Below, in pieces: positions 33,545 to 43,124 of a stretch of 64,000 bases of DNA. Location of the stretch: contig NZ_JAHUTS010000004.1 of NCBI RefSeq assembly GCF_019209835.1, positions 62,001 to 126,000 of the forward strand, in the 5' to 3' direction. Position numbers and translations under genes: made by a program. Each line of letters begins with the position of its first letter. Positions within the stretch are counted from its first letter, which is position 1. Under the pieces are notes generated by a model. That model had not been told where the DNA came from. It did no database searches and worked only from the letters and a program-made list of their open reading frames with translations. This DNA is from Enterovibrio paralichthyis (lineage in GTDB: Bacteria > Pseudomonadota > Gammaproteobacteria > Enterobacterales > Vibrionaceae).

Positions 33545-34555
33545 TTAGATCGTCAGTTCGCCGCGAAGATCTTGCTGCAGTTGGGTGCGAAGCGTATCCA
33601 TTGGTAAATTCTGGCTCAGCAGGAAATGCAATTTCGCCAGAGCGGCTTCCGGCGTCATGTCAAAACCACTGAGTACGCCAGCTTCTGCCAGTGCACAGCC
33701 AGTCGCGTAACCACCCATGTTCACTTTACCTGCCAGACATTGCGTCAGGTTCAGCACAACCACGCCGCGTTCGGTCGCTTCACGCAACAAACCCAGCAAC
33801 TCCTTGTTCTGAGGGGCATTGCCAACACCAAATGTCAGCAGGATCATCGCATTGACCGGTTGCTTCAGCGCGTTGCGGATCACTTCCGGCGATATCCCTG
33901 GGTACATCATGATGATGGCGACAGGCTGTTCAGTAATGGTGTGAACCTTAAAGTCACCTTCAGGTTTTTTAGCGATTTCCGCACCGTGCAACTGGATATG
34001 AATACCCGCTTCCAGCAAAGGTGGCAGGTTTGGTGAGGTGAATGCGTTGAAACCGTCCGCATGGGATTTGGTGCTGCGGTTGCCGCGGAGTAACTGGTTG
34101 TTGAAGAATAGGGTTACTTCATTTACCGGGTAATTCGCCGCGATATGAAGCGCGTTCAACAGGTTCGCCTGGCCATCTGAGCGCAGTTCAGCCAGTGGGA
34201 TCTGGGAGCCGGTAACAATCACAGGCTTGTTGAGGTTTTCCAGCATGAACGAGAGCGCAGAAGCCGTGTAGGCCATTGTGTCTGTGCCGTGCAGGATCAC
34301 AAAGCCATCGTACTTGTCGTAGTTTTCGCGGATGTCGTCTGCGATGCGCTGCCACTCTGCAGGCGTCATGTCGGCTGAGTCGATAAGTGGGCTGTACTCA
34401 TTGATTGTGAACTCAGGCATTTCCGGGCGATGGAATTCCGGCATATGTTGGAGTTGCTGCTGCATAAAACCTGAAACAGGAATGTAGCCCTGCTCGGATT
34501 TCAGCATGCCGATCGTGCCGCCAGTGTAGGCGATGTAAATATGTTTTCTTTCCAT
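33545..34555 (-). CDS. ansA: Type I (cytoplasmic) L-asparaginase
   Basis: Hydrolyses L-asparagine to aspartate and ammonia in the cytoplasm. 336 residues, no signal peptide. The two catalytic threonine motifs are present: YTGGTIGM near the start and HGTDTMAYTASAL. Strong match to E. coli AnsA throughout (GSQIPLAELRSDGQ, TQCLAGKVNMGGYATG). The ATG at 34555 is chosen; a TTG two codons earlier is also possible. It follows sppA after a terminator, the same order as in E. coli. Confidence 0.95.
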   Translation of the reverse strand: MERKHIYIAYTGGTIGMLKSEQGYIPVSGFMQQQLQHMPEFHRPEMPEFTINEYSPLIDSADMTPAEWQRIADDIRENYDKYDGFVILHGTDTMAYTASALSFMLENLNKPVIVTGSQIPLAELRSDGQANLLNALHIAANYPVNEVTLFFNNQLLRGNRSTKSHADGFNAFTSPNLPPLLEAGIHIQLHGAEIAKKPEGDFKVHTITEQPVAIIMMYPGISPEVIRNALKQPVNAMILLTFGVGNAPQNKELLGLLREATERGVVVLNLTQCLAGKVNMGGYATGCALAEAGVLSGFDMTPEAALAKLHFLLSQNLPMDTLRTQLQQDLRGELTI

Positions 34556-34611
34556 CTTCAAAATTTCACTCTTGCCGAGGTAGTGGGCGCATTATACGGA
34601 GTGGCACTGCG

Positions 34612-34636
34612 AAAAAAACCCCGGCATTCGCCGGGG
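34612..34636 (-). terminator. Terminator between sppA and ansA
   Basis: A 7-bp GC stem (ccccggc / gccgggg) with a 4-nt loop; on the minus strand it runs into T7. Confidence 0.88.
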
Positions 34637-34641
34637 AGTTC

Positions 34642-36498
34642 TCAGTTTTCGAAATAACTACAATTTGGGCATATTGCATATTGCCCATTCGGGTCATTTA
34701 GGTTGTTTAGCTGATTAGCTTCTGCCATGACGCCTTTTGTTAGCGTATTAATCTGTGAAGGCAGTTTCACTACCTGATCCAATTCCAGCGCGACTATCGT
34801 CTGTGCCATCAGGTCATAAATAAACTGCTCAGCCGGTGAAAGTGGCTCTTCCATCCAGTTGAGTGAGTAGTCGTCAATGTTGGCCAGCTCTGCAGCAACG
34901 GCAACCGCATCATCAAAGTCACCCATCTGGTCTACAAGGCCGCGTTTCATTGCGTCGTAGCCTGTCCACACACGGCCCTGGGCAATATTATCAACGTCCT
35001 CAATAGAAAGGTCTCTCTGGCTTGCAACTAGGGAGATAAAGCGCTGGTAGCCATTTTCAATGCCCAGCTGCATGATGTCGCCAATGGACTCTGGCAGGGC
35101 GCGTGTTACGCCGACACCTGCAAATGGGGTTGTGCCGATACCATCGCTGTAAACACCGTATTTTGCCAGTGCGTCCTCAAAGGTGGTCAGGATGCCGAAG
35201 ATACCGATTGAACCGGTGATCGTGGTTGGCTGGGCAAGAATGCGGTTGGCGCTGGTGGAAATCCAGTAACCGCCGGATGCTGCCACGCTCGACATGGAAA
35301 CGACGACCGGTTTGCCTGCCTCTTTAAGCGCTTCCACTTCATTGCGGATCACTTCTGAGGCAAACGCGCTGCCCCCTGGGCTGTCTACGCGCAACACCAC
35401 GGCTTTCACTGCGCTGTTCAGGCGCGCTTCACGCAGCAGCGCGGCTGTGGTATCACCGCCAATGGTACCGTCGCTTTCAAAACCGTCGACAATAGCGCCG
35501 CTGGCAACAACAACAGCAATCTGTTCAGCTTTCGGCAAAGAGAAGTCCAGCGGCGCGTAATCATAGATGCTGACGTAGTTAAAACTGTCCTCACCGTCAC
35601 TGCCATAAATGCCAGAGAGTCTGCTGCGGATTTGCTGGCGGGTCAGCAGTTCGTCCACCAAGCCCATGGATTGTGAGAGTTTGGCAAAGTCACCATTGAC
35701 CGCTTTAAGGTTTTCCAGAAGTGTCTCTGTGCTTGGGGAGAGCGTTTCAACCGGAATATTACGGTTGCTGGCTACATCATCAACATACGCGCCCCACAGT
35801 TGGTTCAGCCAGACCGCGCTGGCTTCTTTCGCCTGTTCTGACATACCGGTGCGGGTGTAAGGCTCCACAAAGGATTTGTAGGTACCGACGCGGAAAACAT
35901 GGGTAGTGATATCCAGTTTTTCCAGCAAATCTTTGAAATAGAGGTTGTAGGTACCATAGCCACGCAGCAGCACAGCACCGTCTGGTGCCATCAGGATCTC
36001 ATCGGCGTAGCTCGCCAGATAGTACTGGCTTTGGTTGTAATGACCGCCAATCGCCACCACTTTTTTGCCCGTCGCTTTGAATTCATTGATGGCTTTCGCG
36101 ATATAACGCAGCTTGGTAAGGCTGGTTTCTGACATGTCAGACAGGCTCAGCACCATCCCGTTGATGCTGTTATCTTTTGCTGCAGCACGGATTTGATCGA
36201 CGATGTCGAACAGCACGTTTTCCATTTCCACCTGCTGGCCGAACAGATTACGTGTCGCCAAATCATAAGGGTGCATGCGGCGCTGTTTTTCAACAATTGG
36301 GCCTGCAATGTCTACCAACAGGGCGCGTTGCGGCTGTTGTTTTGGAACCGCAGGGGCTTCATGTTCCATGGTAAAGGCGAAATACAGTCCGACCAGTATC
36401 GCAATGAACAAAAGGTTCAGCACTAACTGACGGGCAAAACTCAATCCCTTCCAGCACCATTTGATGATGGTGCCAAAAAACTTCAAAAGCGTTTTCAT
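34642..36498 (-). CDS. sppA: Signal peptide peptidase SppA (protease IV), long form
   Basis: Inner-membrane Ser/Lys protease that degrades cleaved signal peptides. 618 residues, the enterobacterial two-domain form. One N-terminal membrane anchor (LVLNLLFIAILVGLYFAF), an N-terminal domain with the general-base Lys in RVGTYKSFVEPYTR, and a C-terminal domain with the nucleophile Ser in VAASGGYWISTSA preceded by RVDSPGGSAFAS. A Cys-x2-Cys pair closes the protein (YAICPNCSYFEN). Divergent from fadH; the 150-bp gap between them contains the FadR-type palindrome. Confidence 0.95.
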   Translation of the reverse strand: MKTLLKFFGTIIKWCWKGLSFARQLVLNLLFIAILVGLYFAFTMEHEAPAVPKQQPQRALLVDIAGPIVEKQRRMHPYDLATRNLFGQQVEMENVLFDIVDQIRAAAKDNSINGMVLSLSDMSETSLTKLRYIAKAINEFKATGKKVVAIGGHYNQSQYYLASYADEILMAPDGAVLLRGYGTYNLYFKDLLEKLDITTHVFRVGTYKSFVEPYTRTGMSEQAKEASAVWLNQLWGAYVDDVASNRNIPVETLSPSTETLLENLKAVNGDFAKLSQSMGLVDELLTRQQIRSRLSGIYGSDGEDSFNYVSIYDYAPLDFSLPKAEQIAVVVASGAIVDGFESDGTIGGDTTAALLREARLNSAVKAVVLRVDSPGGSAFASEVIRNEVEALKEAGKPVVVSMSSVAASGGYWISTSANRILAQPTTITGSIGIFGILTTFEDALAKYGVYSDGIGTTPFAGVGVTRALPESIGDIMQLGIENGYQRFISLVASQRDLSIEDVDNIAQGRVWTGYDAMKRGLVDQMGDFDDAVAVAAELANIDDYSLNWMEEPLSPAEQFIYDLMAQTIVALELDQVVKLPSQINTLTKGVMAEANQLNNLNDPNGQYAICPNCSYFEN

Positions 36499-36617
36499 TT
36501 GGTTATCCAGCTTCTTTTCCTGATGCTAATCGTAACGAATCCACTCCAAATAGAATAGAGGTGATTCATGTTGTAAAAATGTAAACGAACGTTTGAAACT
36601 TTGGTTGTTGATGATTA

Positions 36618-36634
36618 TTCTGGTCAGACCAGAA
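36618..36634. promoter_or_regulatory. FadR operator upstream of fadH
   Basis: TTCTGGTCAGACCAGAA is a perfect 17-bp palindrome with the whole TGGTCnGACCA core of the FadR consensus. It lies 25 bp before the fadH start codon, in the sppA/fadH gap, where binding would block transcription. fadR itself is in the window. Confidence 0.8.
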
Positions 36635-36659
36635 ATAACAATAACCATGGATGCGTATC

Positions 36660-38669
36660 ATGACTTTGCCGTACCCTCACTTACTTGCGCCGCTGGATTT
36701 AGGCTTTACCCAACTGAAAAACCGGGTGTTGATGGGATCAATGCACACGGGTCTTGAAGAATCCAACGATGGCTTTAAAAAATTGGCAGCTTTCTATGCC
36801 GAACGCGCCAAAGGCGGGGTAGGGCTGATAGTGACCGGAGGCTTCTCGCCAAACTTCCGTGGTCGTCTCCATCCACTCAGTGCACAGTTCAGCAGTGGCC
36901 GCGCAGCAAGGGCACACAGGACTATAACCGACGCCGTGCACGAACATGGCGGGAAAATCGCTCTGCAGCTTTTGCATGCTGGCCGTTATGCCATGCATCC
37001 TTTCGCATTGAGTGCTTCCCATATCCGTGCCCCGATTTCCAAATTTACACCGTTTGAGATGAGCGAGCGCCAGATCCTGAAAACGATCAAGGATTTTGCC
37101 AAAAGTGCCGAGCTGGCCCGAGAAGCTGGCTACGATGGCGTGGAGATCATGGGTTCTGAAGGCTACCTGATCAACCAGTTTATCTGTGCGCGCTCCAATA
37201 CCCGTTATGACCGGTGGGGCGGCAGTTATGAAAACCGCATCCGTTTTCCCCTTGAAATTGTTAAAGCTGTGCGCGATCGCGTCGGCACTGATTTCATCAT
37301 CATTTTCCGCCTCTCTATGCTCGATCTGGTGGAGCAGGGCAGCACCCACGATGAAGTGGTTGAGCTTGCCAAGGCGCTGGAAAAGGCGGGCGTAACCATT
37401 ATCAACACCGGCATTGGCTGGCATGAAGCGCGTGTGCCTACGATTGCAACCCAGGTGCCACGTGCCGCTTTTGCATGGGTGACAGAGCGCCTTAAAGGCG
37501 AAGTTTCTATCCCGCTTGTCACCTGTAACCGTATCAACACGCCACAAGTCGCTGAAGATATTCTGGCGTCCGGACAGGCGGATATGGTTTCCATGGCGCG
37601 ACCTTTCCTTGCAGATGCAGATTTTGTGAACAAGGCAGAGCAGGATAAAGCCGACGACATCAATACCTGTATCGCTTGCAATCAGGCCTGCCTTGACCAT
37701 GTGTTTAAAGGCAAAAGGGCGAGTTGTCTGGTCAACCCGCAAGCCTGTTATGAAACCGAACTGGTTATTGCGCCTGCTACGGCCAAGCGTAAGGTCGCCG
37801 TTATCGGTGGCGGCATGGCAGGTATGTCATTTGCGGTAACCGCGGCGAAGCGCGGCTTTGAGGTGGTGTTGTTTGAAAAATCTGGTGCCCTTGGCGGCCA
37901 GTTTAATCTGGCCATGCAAATTCCCGGCAAGGAAGAGTTTAAAGAGACCATCCGCTACTACACCCGTCAAGTAGCTCACGCCCACATAGAAGTCAGGTTA
38001 AATACTGAAGCAGATTCAGACACCTTGCGTGATTTTGATGAAGTGGTTATCGCAACCGGCGTGAAGCCGCGTTTTCCGGCCATTCAGGGAGTAGATCATC
38101 CTAAAGTGATTGATTACCAGACCTTTATCCGAGAGCAACCTGAACTTGGTGGGCGTGTCGCAATCATAGGTGCCGGTGGCATTGGCATTGATGTCGCGAC
38201 CATGATCACTGAGCCTGAAAACCAGACGCTGACAGACTGGCTTCAGGATTGGGGAATCGACCCTACCCTGAGTTATGAAGGCGGCTTGCTGCCCCACGAA
38301 CACTATGTCGCTCAGCGTCAGGTTTGGCTGTTACAGCGTAAGGATGGCCGTGTCGGCAAGGGGCCGGGTAAAACGACCGGATGGATCCACCGCAAAACGT
38401 TGGAAAAACGAGGTGTTGAATTGCTGGGAGGCGTCAGTTACGAAAAAATAGACGATGCAGGGCTGCACATTACGCTTGAAGGCCAGCATCATATTTTGCC
38501 TGCTGACCAGATCATTCTTTGTGCGGGTCAGGAATCCGTCAACGACCTCAAAGCCGAGTTGGAAGAAAAGGGCATCAAGGCCCACCTTATCGGCGGCGCT
38601 GAGCATGCAGGTGAACTGGATGCCAAACGTGCTATCCGCCAAGGGGTTGAACTGGCGATCAGGCTTTAG
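36660..38669 (+). CDS. fadH: 2,4-dienoyl-CoA reductase (NADPH)
   Basis: Auxiliary beta-oxidation enzyme that reduces 2,4-dienoyl-CoA formed from unsaturated fatty acids. 669 residues. The N-terminal Old-Yellow-Enzyme barrel (about 1-330) begins LLAPLDLGFTQLKNRVLMGSMHTGLE and holds the substrate Tyr/His region RYDRWGGSYENR. The 4Fe-4S cysteines follow (CIACNQACLDH, then SCLVNPQACYE), then an FAD-binding motif (VAVIGGGMAGMSFAVTAA) and an NADPH-binding motif (VAIIGAGGIGIDVA). The ATG at 36660 is preferred over 36651 because GGA lies at proper spacing and family proteins start there. Direct FadR control is predicted from the palindrome upstream. Confidence 0.96.
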   Translation: MTLPYPHLLAPLDLGFTQLKNRVLMGSMHTGLEESNDGFKKLAAFYAERAKGGVGLIVTGGFSPNFRGRLHPLSAQFSSGRAARAHRTITDAVHEHGGKIALQLLHAGRYAMHPFALSASHIRAPISKFTPFEMSERQILKTIKDFAKSAELAREAGYDGVEIMGSEGYLINQFICARSNTRYDRWGGSYENRIRFPLEIVKAVRDRVGTDFIIIFRLSMLDLVEQGSTHDEVVELAKALEKAGVTIINTGIGWHEARVPTIATQVPRAAFAWVTERLKGEVSIPLVTCNRINTPQVAEDILASGQADMVSMARPFLADADFVNKAEQDKADDINTCIACNQACLDHVFKGKRASCLVNPQACYETELVIAPATAKRKVAVIGGGMAGMSFAVTAAKRGFEVVLFEKSGALGGQFNLAMQIPGKEEFKETIRYYTRQVAHAHIEVRLNTEADSDTLRDFDEVVIATGVKPRFPAIQGVDHPKVIDYQTFIREQPELGGRVAIIGAGGIGIDVATMITEPENQTLTDWLQDWGIDPTLSYEGGLLPHEHYVAQRQVWLLQRKDGRVGKGPGKTTGWIHRKTLEKRGVELLGGVSYEKIDDAGLHITLEGQHHILPADQIILCAGQESVNDLKAELEEKGIKAHLIGGAEHAGELDAKRAIRQGVELAIRL

Positions 38670-38681
38670 TTTTGAACCTAT

Positions 38682-38724
38682 TACCACAAAACCTGCAGGA
38701 GTATAGCTGACAGGTTTTGTGGTA
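38682..38724. promoter_or_regulatory. Long perfect inverted repeat between fadH and ydjA
   Basis: 14-bp perfect arms TACCACAAAACCTG and CAGGTTTTGTGGTA around a 15-nt loop, 12 bp after fadH and 40 bp before ydjA. There is no T tail, so it may be a weak terminator, an mRNA 3' stabilising stem or an operator for ydjA. Confidence 0.55.
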
Positions 38725-38763
38725 TGTTGGCTGCAACTGATTGTTCAAATACTTGGAAACACC

Positions 38764-39312
38764 ATGGACGCACTACAATTACTGACTCAACGCCGTTCCA
38801 TCCCAAAACTGTTAGCACCGGCTCCGCAAGGTGATGCACTGGAAAACATGATTGCCGCGGGTCTTCGCGCGCCGGATCATGGTGCCCTGACACCTTGGGA
38901 GTTTGTGGTAGCGACCGGAGAAGGCCTCGACAAGCTTTCTGCGATTCTGAAGCGTGCTGCCGAGGCAGATGACGAGGAAGCCGCTGTGATTGAAAAGGCG
39001 GCAAACGCGCCATACCGCGCTCCTATGGTCATTACTGTTATCGCCCGCACTAAACAACATGACAAAGTCCCATTGATTGAACAGCACATTTCAGCCGGTT
39101 GCGCCGCACAGGCAATGCAAATGGCCGCTGTCGCACAGGGCTTTCAGGGCTTTTGGCGTACCGGGAAATGGGCGTATCACCCTGTAGTCCGTGAATCTTT
39201 CGGTGTCACGGGTGATGATGAAATCGTAGGCTTTTTGTATGTCGGCACACCGGATTGCACGGCGGCGGGTGTACCTAAACGTGATACCGCGAAATACGTT
39301 TCCTATCTCTGA
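38764..39312 (+). CDS. ydjA: NAD(P)H nitroreductase YdjA-like
   Basis: Small FMN-dependent nitroreductase-family protein of 182 residues, the size of E. coli YdjA. Family segments: LTQRRSIPKLLAPAPQGD, RAPDHGALTPWEFVV and a C-terminal GFLYVGTP. The physiological substrate is unknown. ATG 38764 is chosen by alignment; an in-frame GTG/ATG extension to 38719 starts inside the inverted repeat. In E. coli the order is ydjA-selD-topB; here topB follows directly and selD is missing. Confidence 0.92.
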   Translation: MDALQLLTQRRSIPKLLAPAPQGDALENMIAAGLRAPDHGALTPWEFVVATGEGLDKLSAILKRAAEADDEEAAVIEKAANAPYRAPMVITVIARTKQHDKVPLIEQHISAGCAAQAMQMAAVAQGFQGFWRTGKWAYHPVVRESFGVTGDDEIVGFLYVGTPDCTAAGVPKRDTAKYVSYL

Positions 39313-39401
39313 TTAAGTGCTGGATGAATATCCAGTTGTTTGTTGTTAACTTGTCAGAAATTCGATAGATTGTCGGCAACTGAATCATTCGTTGGTTTTC
39401 C

Positions 39402-41339
39402 ATGGCCCGGCTATTTATCGCAGAAAAACCGAGCCTTGGTCGCGCAATAGCCACTGCGCTGCCAAGGCCACACAAAAATCATGATGGTTACATCGAAACT
39501 GCCAGCGGCGATGTTGTCACTTGGTGTATAGGTCACTTGCTTGAACAAGCAGAACCTGATGCCTATGACGAGAAATATAAAACCTGGCGGCTGGATGATC
39601 TGCCTATTCTCCCCGAACAGTGGATCCTCAAACCCCGTAAAACGGCGGCCAAACAACTGGGCACAGTCAAAAAGCTGCTGCGCCAGTACGATGATATCGT
39701 TCATGCCGGTGACCCTGACAGGGAAGGGCAATTGCTGGTGGATGAAGTGTTTAGCCACGCCAAATTGCCTGACGCAAAGAAAAAGCGTATTCAACGTCTT
39801 TTAATCAATGACCTTAATACCTCAGCAGTGAAAAAGGCGCTTTCAGCGCTTCGTAGCAATCAGGAATTTGTGCCGCTATCCGTTTCCGCACTGGCACGAT
39901 CACGCGCTGACTGGCTCTATGGCATGAATATGTCGCGCGCTTATACCTTACTGGGTAAACAGGCGGGCTATCAGGGCGTATTGTCTGTTGGGCGGGTGCA
40001 GACACCGGTATTGGGACTGGTGGTCAGGCGTGACCGCGAGATTGAAGCCTTTGTGCCGAAACCTTTCTATCAGCTTGATGCTGTGATCCCTTATCAGGGC
40101 AGCGACATTCTGGCGCGATGGCAGCCCAGTGAGGCCTGCCAACCTTGGCAGGATGAAGAAGGACGGGTTCTGGCAAGAAACCTTGTCGAGAATGTTGCGC
40201 GCCGCATTGAAGGGCAACCGGCAACCGTGGTTCAGTCTGAGCGCAAGAACAGTAAACAGTCAGCGCCTCTGCCTTACAGCCTTTCGGCGCTGCAAATCGA
40301 TGCGGCAAAACGCTTCAACTTGAGTGCCGCAGACGTATTAGCCTGTTGTCAGTCCCTTTACGAAAAGCACAAGGTCATCACTTATCCCCGCTCTGATTGT
40401 CGCTACCTGCCGAAAGATCACTTCAAAGAGGCGCAGAGTGTTACTGCTGCGGTGTCAAAAACATCGGATGCTTTGGCTGGGGCAGTAAAGAATGCGAACC
40501 TGTCGCTTAAATCGAAAGCCTGGAACGACAGCAAGGTTGAAGCACACCATGCCATCATCCCTACCTCGAAGAGCAGCAGCGCACTGTCCGGTCGTGAGAA
40601 AGATGTTTACGAACTGATCGCCCGCCAGTACCTGATGCAGTTTTATCCGGCGGCTGAGTACGCCGAAGCCAAGCTGGACTTTGATATAGCCGGTGGGCAT
40701 TTTGTTGCAAAAGGGAAGAAGCTGATGACACCGGGGTGGCGTGCACTGCTGCCAAACAATAAAAGCGGTCAGGATGATGAGCTGGAAAGTCTGGTACCGC
40801 CACTGGAAAAAGGCACAGTACTGACCTGTACACACGGCGTGATAAAAGACTGCATGACGGAGCCGCCGCGCCACTTCACGGAAGCAACACTGTTGCAGGC
40901 GATGACAGGGATCGGCCGCTTTGTGCAGGACGCTTCATTGAAGAAAATCCTCCGTGAAACGGATGGTTTGGGTACAGAGGCGACCCGAGCAGGCATACTT
41001 GATCTCTTGTTCAAACGCGGCTTGTTGCAGCGGGAAGGAAAAAGTATCCGCGCTACGGCATCAGGAAAGGGGTTAATCGATGCCTTGCCAGAAAAAGCCA
41101 CTTATCCGGATATGACGGCGCAGTGGGAGCGCCAACTTCATGATATGGCAGAGAAAAAAGTCGCGTATCAGCCTTTTATGTCCGCCTTGGAATCTGAACT
41201 GTCGGCCTTGATGCTGTCGGTAAGGCAAGGGCCAATTCCACAAAGTCTGCGCAATTTGCCCGCTAACCCCGCGACCTTTAAAAAACGCAAAGGCAAGGGG
41301 GGTGGCAACGGGCGTCGGCGCTATAAAACGAAAGCCTGA
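39402..41339 (+). CDS. topB: DNA topoisomerase III
   Basis: Type IA topoisomerase that decatenates replication intermediates. 645 residues. The Toprim domain opens RLFIAEKPSLGRAIA and has the metal-binding HAGDPDREGQLLVDE. Catalytic Tyr328 lies in ITYPRSDCRYLP, the same position as in E. coli. The C-terminus is lysine- and arginine-rich (KKRKGKGGGNGRRRYKTKA) and probably binds DNA. The last 19 bp overlap the end of the convergent diguanylate cyclase gene; no terminator separates them. Confidence 0.96.
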   Translation: MARLFIAEKPSLGRAIATALPRPHKNHDGYIETASGDVVTWCIGHLLEQAEPDAYDEKYKTWRLDDLPILPEQWILKPRKTAAKQLGTVKKLLRQYDDIVHAGDPDREGQLLVDEVFSHAKLPDAKKKRIQRLLINDLNTSAVKKALSALRSNQEFVPLSVSALARSRADWLYGMNMSRAYTLLGKQAGYQGVLSVGRVQTPVLGLVVRRDREIEAFVPKPFYQLDAVIPYQGSDILARWQPSEACQPWQDEEGRVLARNLVENVARRIEGQPATVVQSERKNSKQSAPLPYSLSALQIDAAKRFNLSAADVLACCQSLYEKHKVITYPRSDCRYLPKDHFKEAQSVTAAVSKTSDALAGAVKNANLSLKSKAWNDSKVEAHHAIIPTSKSSSALSGREKDVYELIARQYLMQFYPAAEYAEAKLDFDIAGGHFVAKGKKLMTPGWRALLPNNKSGQDDELESLVPPLEKGTVLTCTHGVIKDCMTEPPRHFTEATLLQAMTGIGRFVQDASLKKILRETDGLGTEATRAGILDLLFKRGLLQREGKSIRATASGKGLIDALPEKATYPDMTAQWERQLHDMAEKKVAYQPFMSALESELSALMLSVRQGPIPQSLRNLPANPATFKKRKGKGGGNGRRRYKTKA

Positions 41340-42916
41340 TTTTTTCCGGCACTTTTCGCTTCATAAAGGGCAACATCCGCATCAATAAAGAGTCTTTGCT
41401 GGGTGTTGCTTTGCTCTGGAATCGTCGTTTTCCCGCCAATACTGACTGTTACAATCGGTGCGACCGGTGAACTGTCGTGAGAAATTTCCAATGCGCGTAC
41501 CGCTTCCAGCGCCCGGTTGGCGACCTGCAGGGCATTTTCACGATCGCTTCCGGGTAGCAGGAAAACAAATTCTTCTCCGCCAAAACGGGCGAGTAGTGCG
41601 CCGGCTCTGCGTTCTACATCACTGAGCGCCTGGGCAACTTTCTGAAGGCAGGTATCGCCCAAAGCATGACCATAGCGGTCGTTGTATTGCTTAAAATGGT
41701 CAATATCGACGATCAAGAGAGACAGCGGTGTCTGGAACCGCATAGCCCTACGCCATTCCTCTTCCAGCCTTTCATCCAACATGCGGCGGTTTGGCACCTG
41801 GGTAAGGCTGTCTTCCCGCGAAATCTGGTTCAGGCGGCGGTTAGCATCTTCGAGCTGGGCGGTGCGATCTGCCACCCGTTGTTCCAGCGAAAGGTTCAGT
41901 GCTTTCAGTTCATCCTGGGCGCGACGCTGGATGAGGTGCTGTGACATGGTCACACCGAGTAATTTAAGTAATTCTGCGTGGTAGCTTTTCAGCGGCGTAC
42001 CGGTGATAAGGTTGTCACAGGCAATCCACCCAATAGGGTTATCGCCGTCCCACAGTGAAATCGTGGCATTCCAGCCAGTGCCGACTTGTTTACTGTCATG
42101 GTAGATCGGCGAGTCATCACTGATGGTAATGTGCTGTTTTTTATCCAGCGTAGATTTGGCATGGAAGTGCTCATGGATTGCGGCGCAATACCAGTGCTCG
42201 TTGGTCACTTTTCCGTGGATGTCTGTCCCGTAAGTGCCCCGCATCAGACCATTTTCTGTATTGAGAAGGAAAACACCCATACGGTCGATATCCAGGGCGT
42301 GGATACACTCATAAACAGCCGTATGGAGCATGTTGTCGAGCGAATGGGAATGCCAAAGGCGCAGGGAGATTTTGTGCAGGATATGAAGCTGTTCAAGCAA
42401 CCCTTTTTGCGAGTTCACTTCCTGCTTGAGCTTCTCCTCCGTTTTACGAAGGCGCTGTCTTTCCAGCCCAAGCGCGTGGTGTTGCAAATTGCTGTCCAGG
42501 GCGGCGGAAATCAGAAGAGAAAGCATTTCTCCTGCATGAGGTTCAACTTCGAAGGTTTCTGACGAGGAAACGATCAGACTGGCGGTATAAAAATCCCGGG
42601 TTTTCAAGGCGAAGGCATGAGTTGCTCTCTGCTCAGAAATGGGGGGATCGTTTTCCTGAATCAAAGCCAGAGCGCGCATCAGCTCTTCATGGGCAAGCGG
42701 CGTGGTTGGCATAGAGAGCGAGGCGTCGTTGTTCGCCATGTCTGCAAGTTTTTCCCAGCTAGCCTCTGGGGTTGCCTTGATCAGGAGTTGGCATTGAACA
42801 TCCGGTAAAGCGTCATTGAACACACGACCCAGCGCCAGACAAAAATCATTAAGACTTTTTTGAGGACAAATAGCTTCGCCTACTTTTAGGCAGAATGCAT
42901 AACCCAGAGCAAACAT
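41321..42916 (-). CDS. Cytoplasmic GAF-like/GGDEF diguanylate cyclase
   Basis: 531 residues, no membrane segments. The N-terminal ~160 residues have no named domain. A GAF-like sensor domain (about 190-335) includes a DIDRMGVFLLN strand and a DDSPIYHDSKQVGTGWNATI region. A short coiled coil (about 340-370) leads to a GGDEF domain with active-site GGEEF near residue 443 (ARFGGEEFVFLLPG) and SLLIVDIDHFKQYNDRYGH. It should make c-di-GMP from two GTP. A clear RxxD inhibitory site before GGEEF was not seen. Ends overlapping topB. Confidence 0.92.
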   Translation of the reverse strand: MFALGYAFCLKVGEAICPQKSLNDFCLALGRVFNDALPDVQCQLLIKATPEASWEKLADMANNDASLSMPTTPLAHEELMRALALIQENDPPISEQRATHAFALKTRDFYTASLIVSSSETFEVEPHAGEMLSLLISAALDSNLQHHALGLERQRLRKTEEKLKQEVNSQKGLLEQLHILHKISLRLWHSHSLDNMLHTAVYECIHALDIDRMGVFLLNTENGLMRGTYGTDIHGKVTNEHWYCAAIHEHFHAKSTLDKKQHITISDDSPIYHDSKQVGTGWNATISLWDGDNPIGWIACDNLITGTPLKSYHAELLKLLGVTMSQHLIQRRAQDELKALNLSLEQRVADRTAQLEDANRRLNQISREDSLTQVPNRRMLDERLEEEWRRAMRFQTPLSLLIVDIDHFKQYNDRYGHALGDTCLQKVAQALSDVERRAGALLARFGGEEFVFLLPGSDRENALQVANRALEAVRALEISHDSSPVAPIVTVSIGGKTTIPEQSNTQQRLFIDADVALYEAKSAGKNQAFVL

Positions 42917-43124
42917 GCCCCTAACTCCCTGTATACTGACGGAAAAATGTGATTTTAGTTCTAATGTTTGCGCCAGTATGACAGCAATTTAGGCCTCAAA
43001 TGTCTAATAATCCTGCATTCTCGACTTACTTCACAAGGGAGTTTGACGGCGTGTGATGCAGGTAATGAGAATGCTCTCAATTTTGTACTTGATTGAAATA
43101 TCTGTAAAAATTTCTAATTTAATG

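Noticed and set aside
36738..37742. Long antisense frame (334 codons) inside fadH
   Set aside because: It is a shadow of the strongly conserved fadH frame and has no family character.
41321..41339. Overlap of topB and the diguanylate cyclase gene as a sign of frameshift
   Set aside because: Both proteins have normal C-termini for their families; it is an ordinary short convergent overlap.
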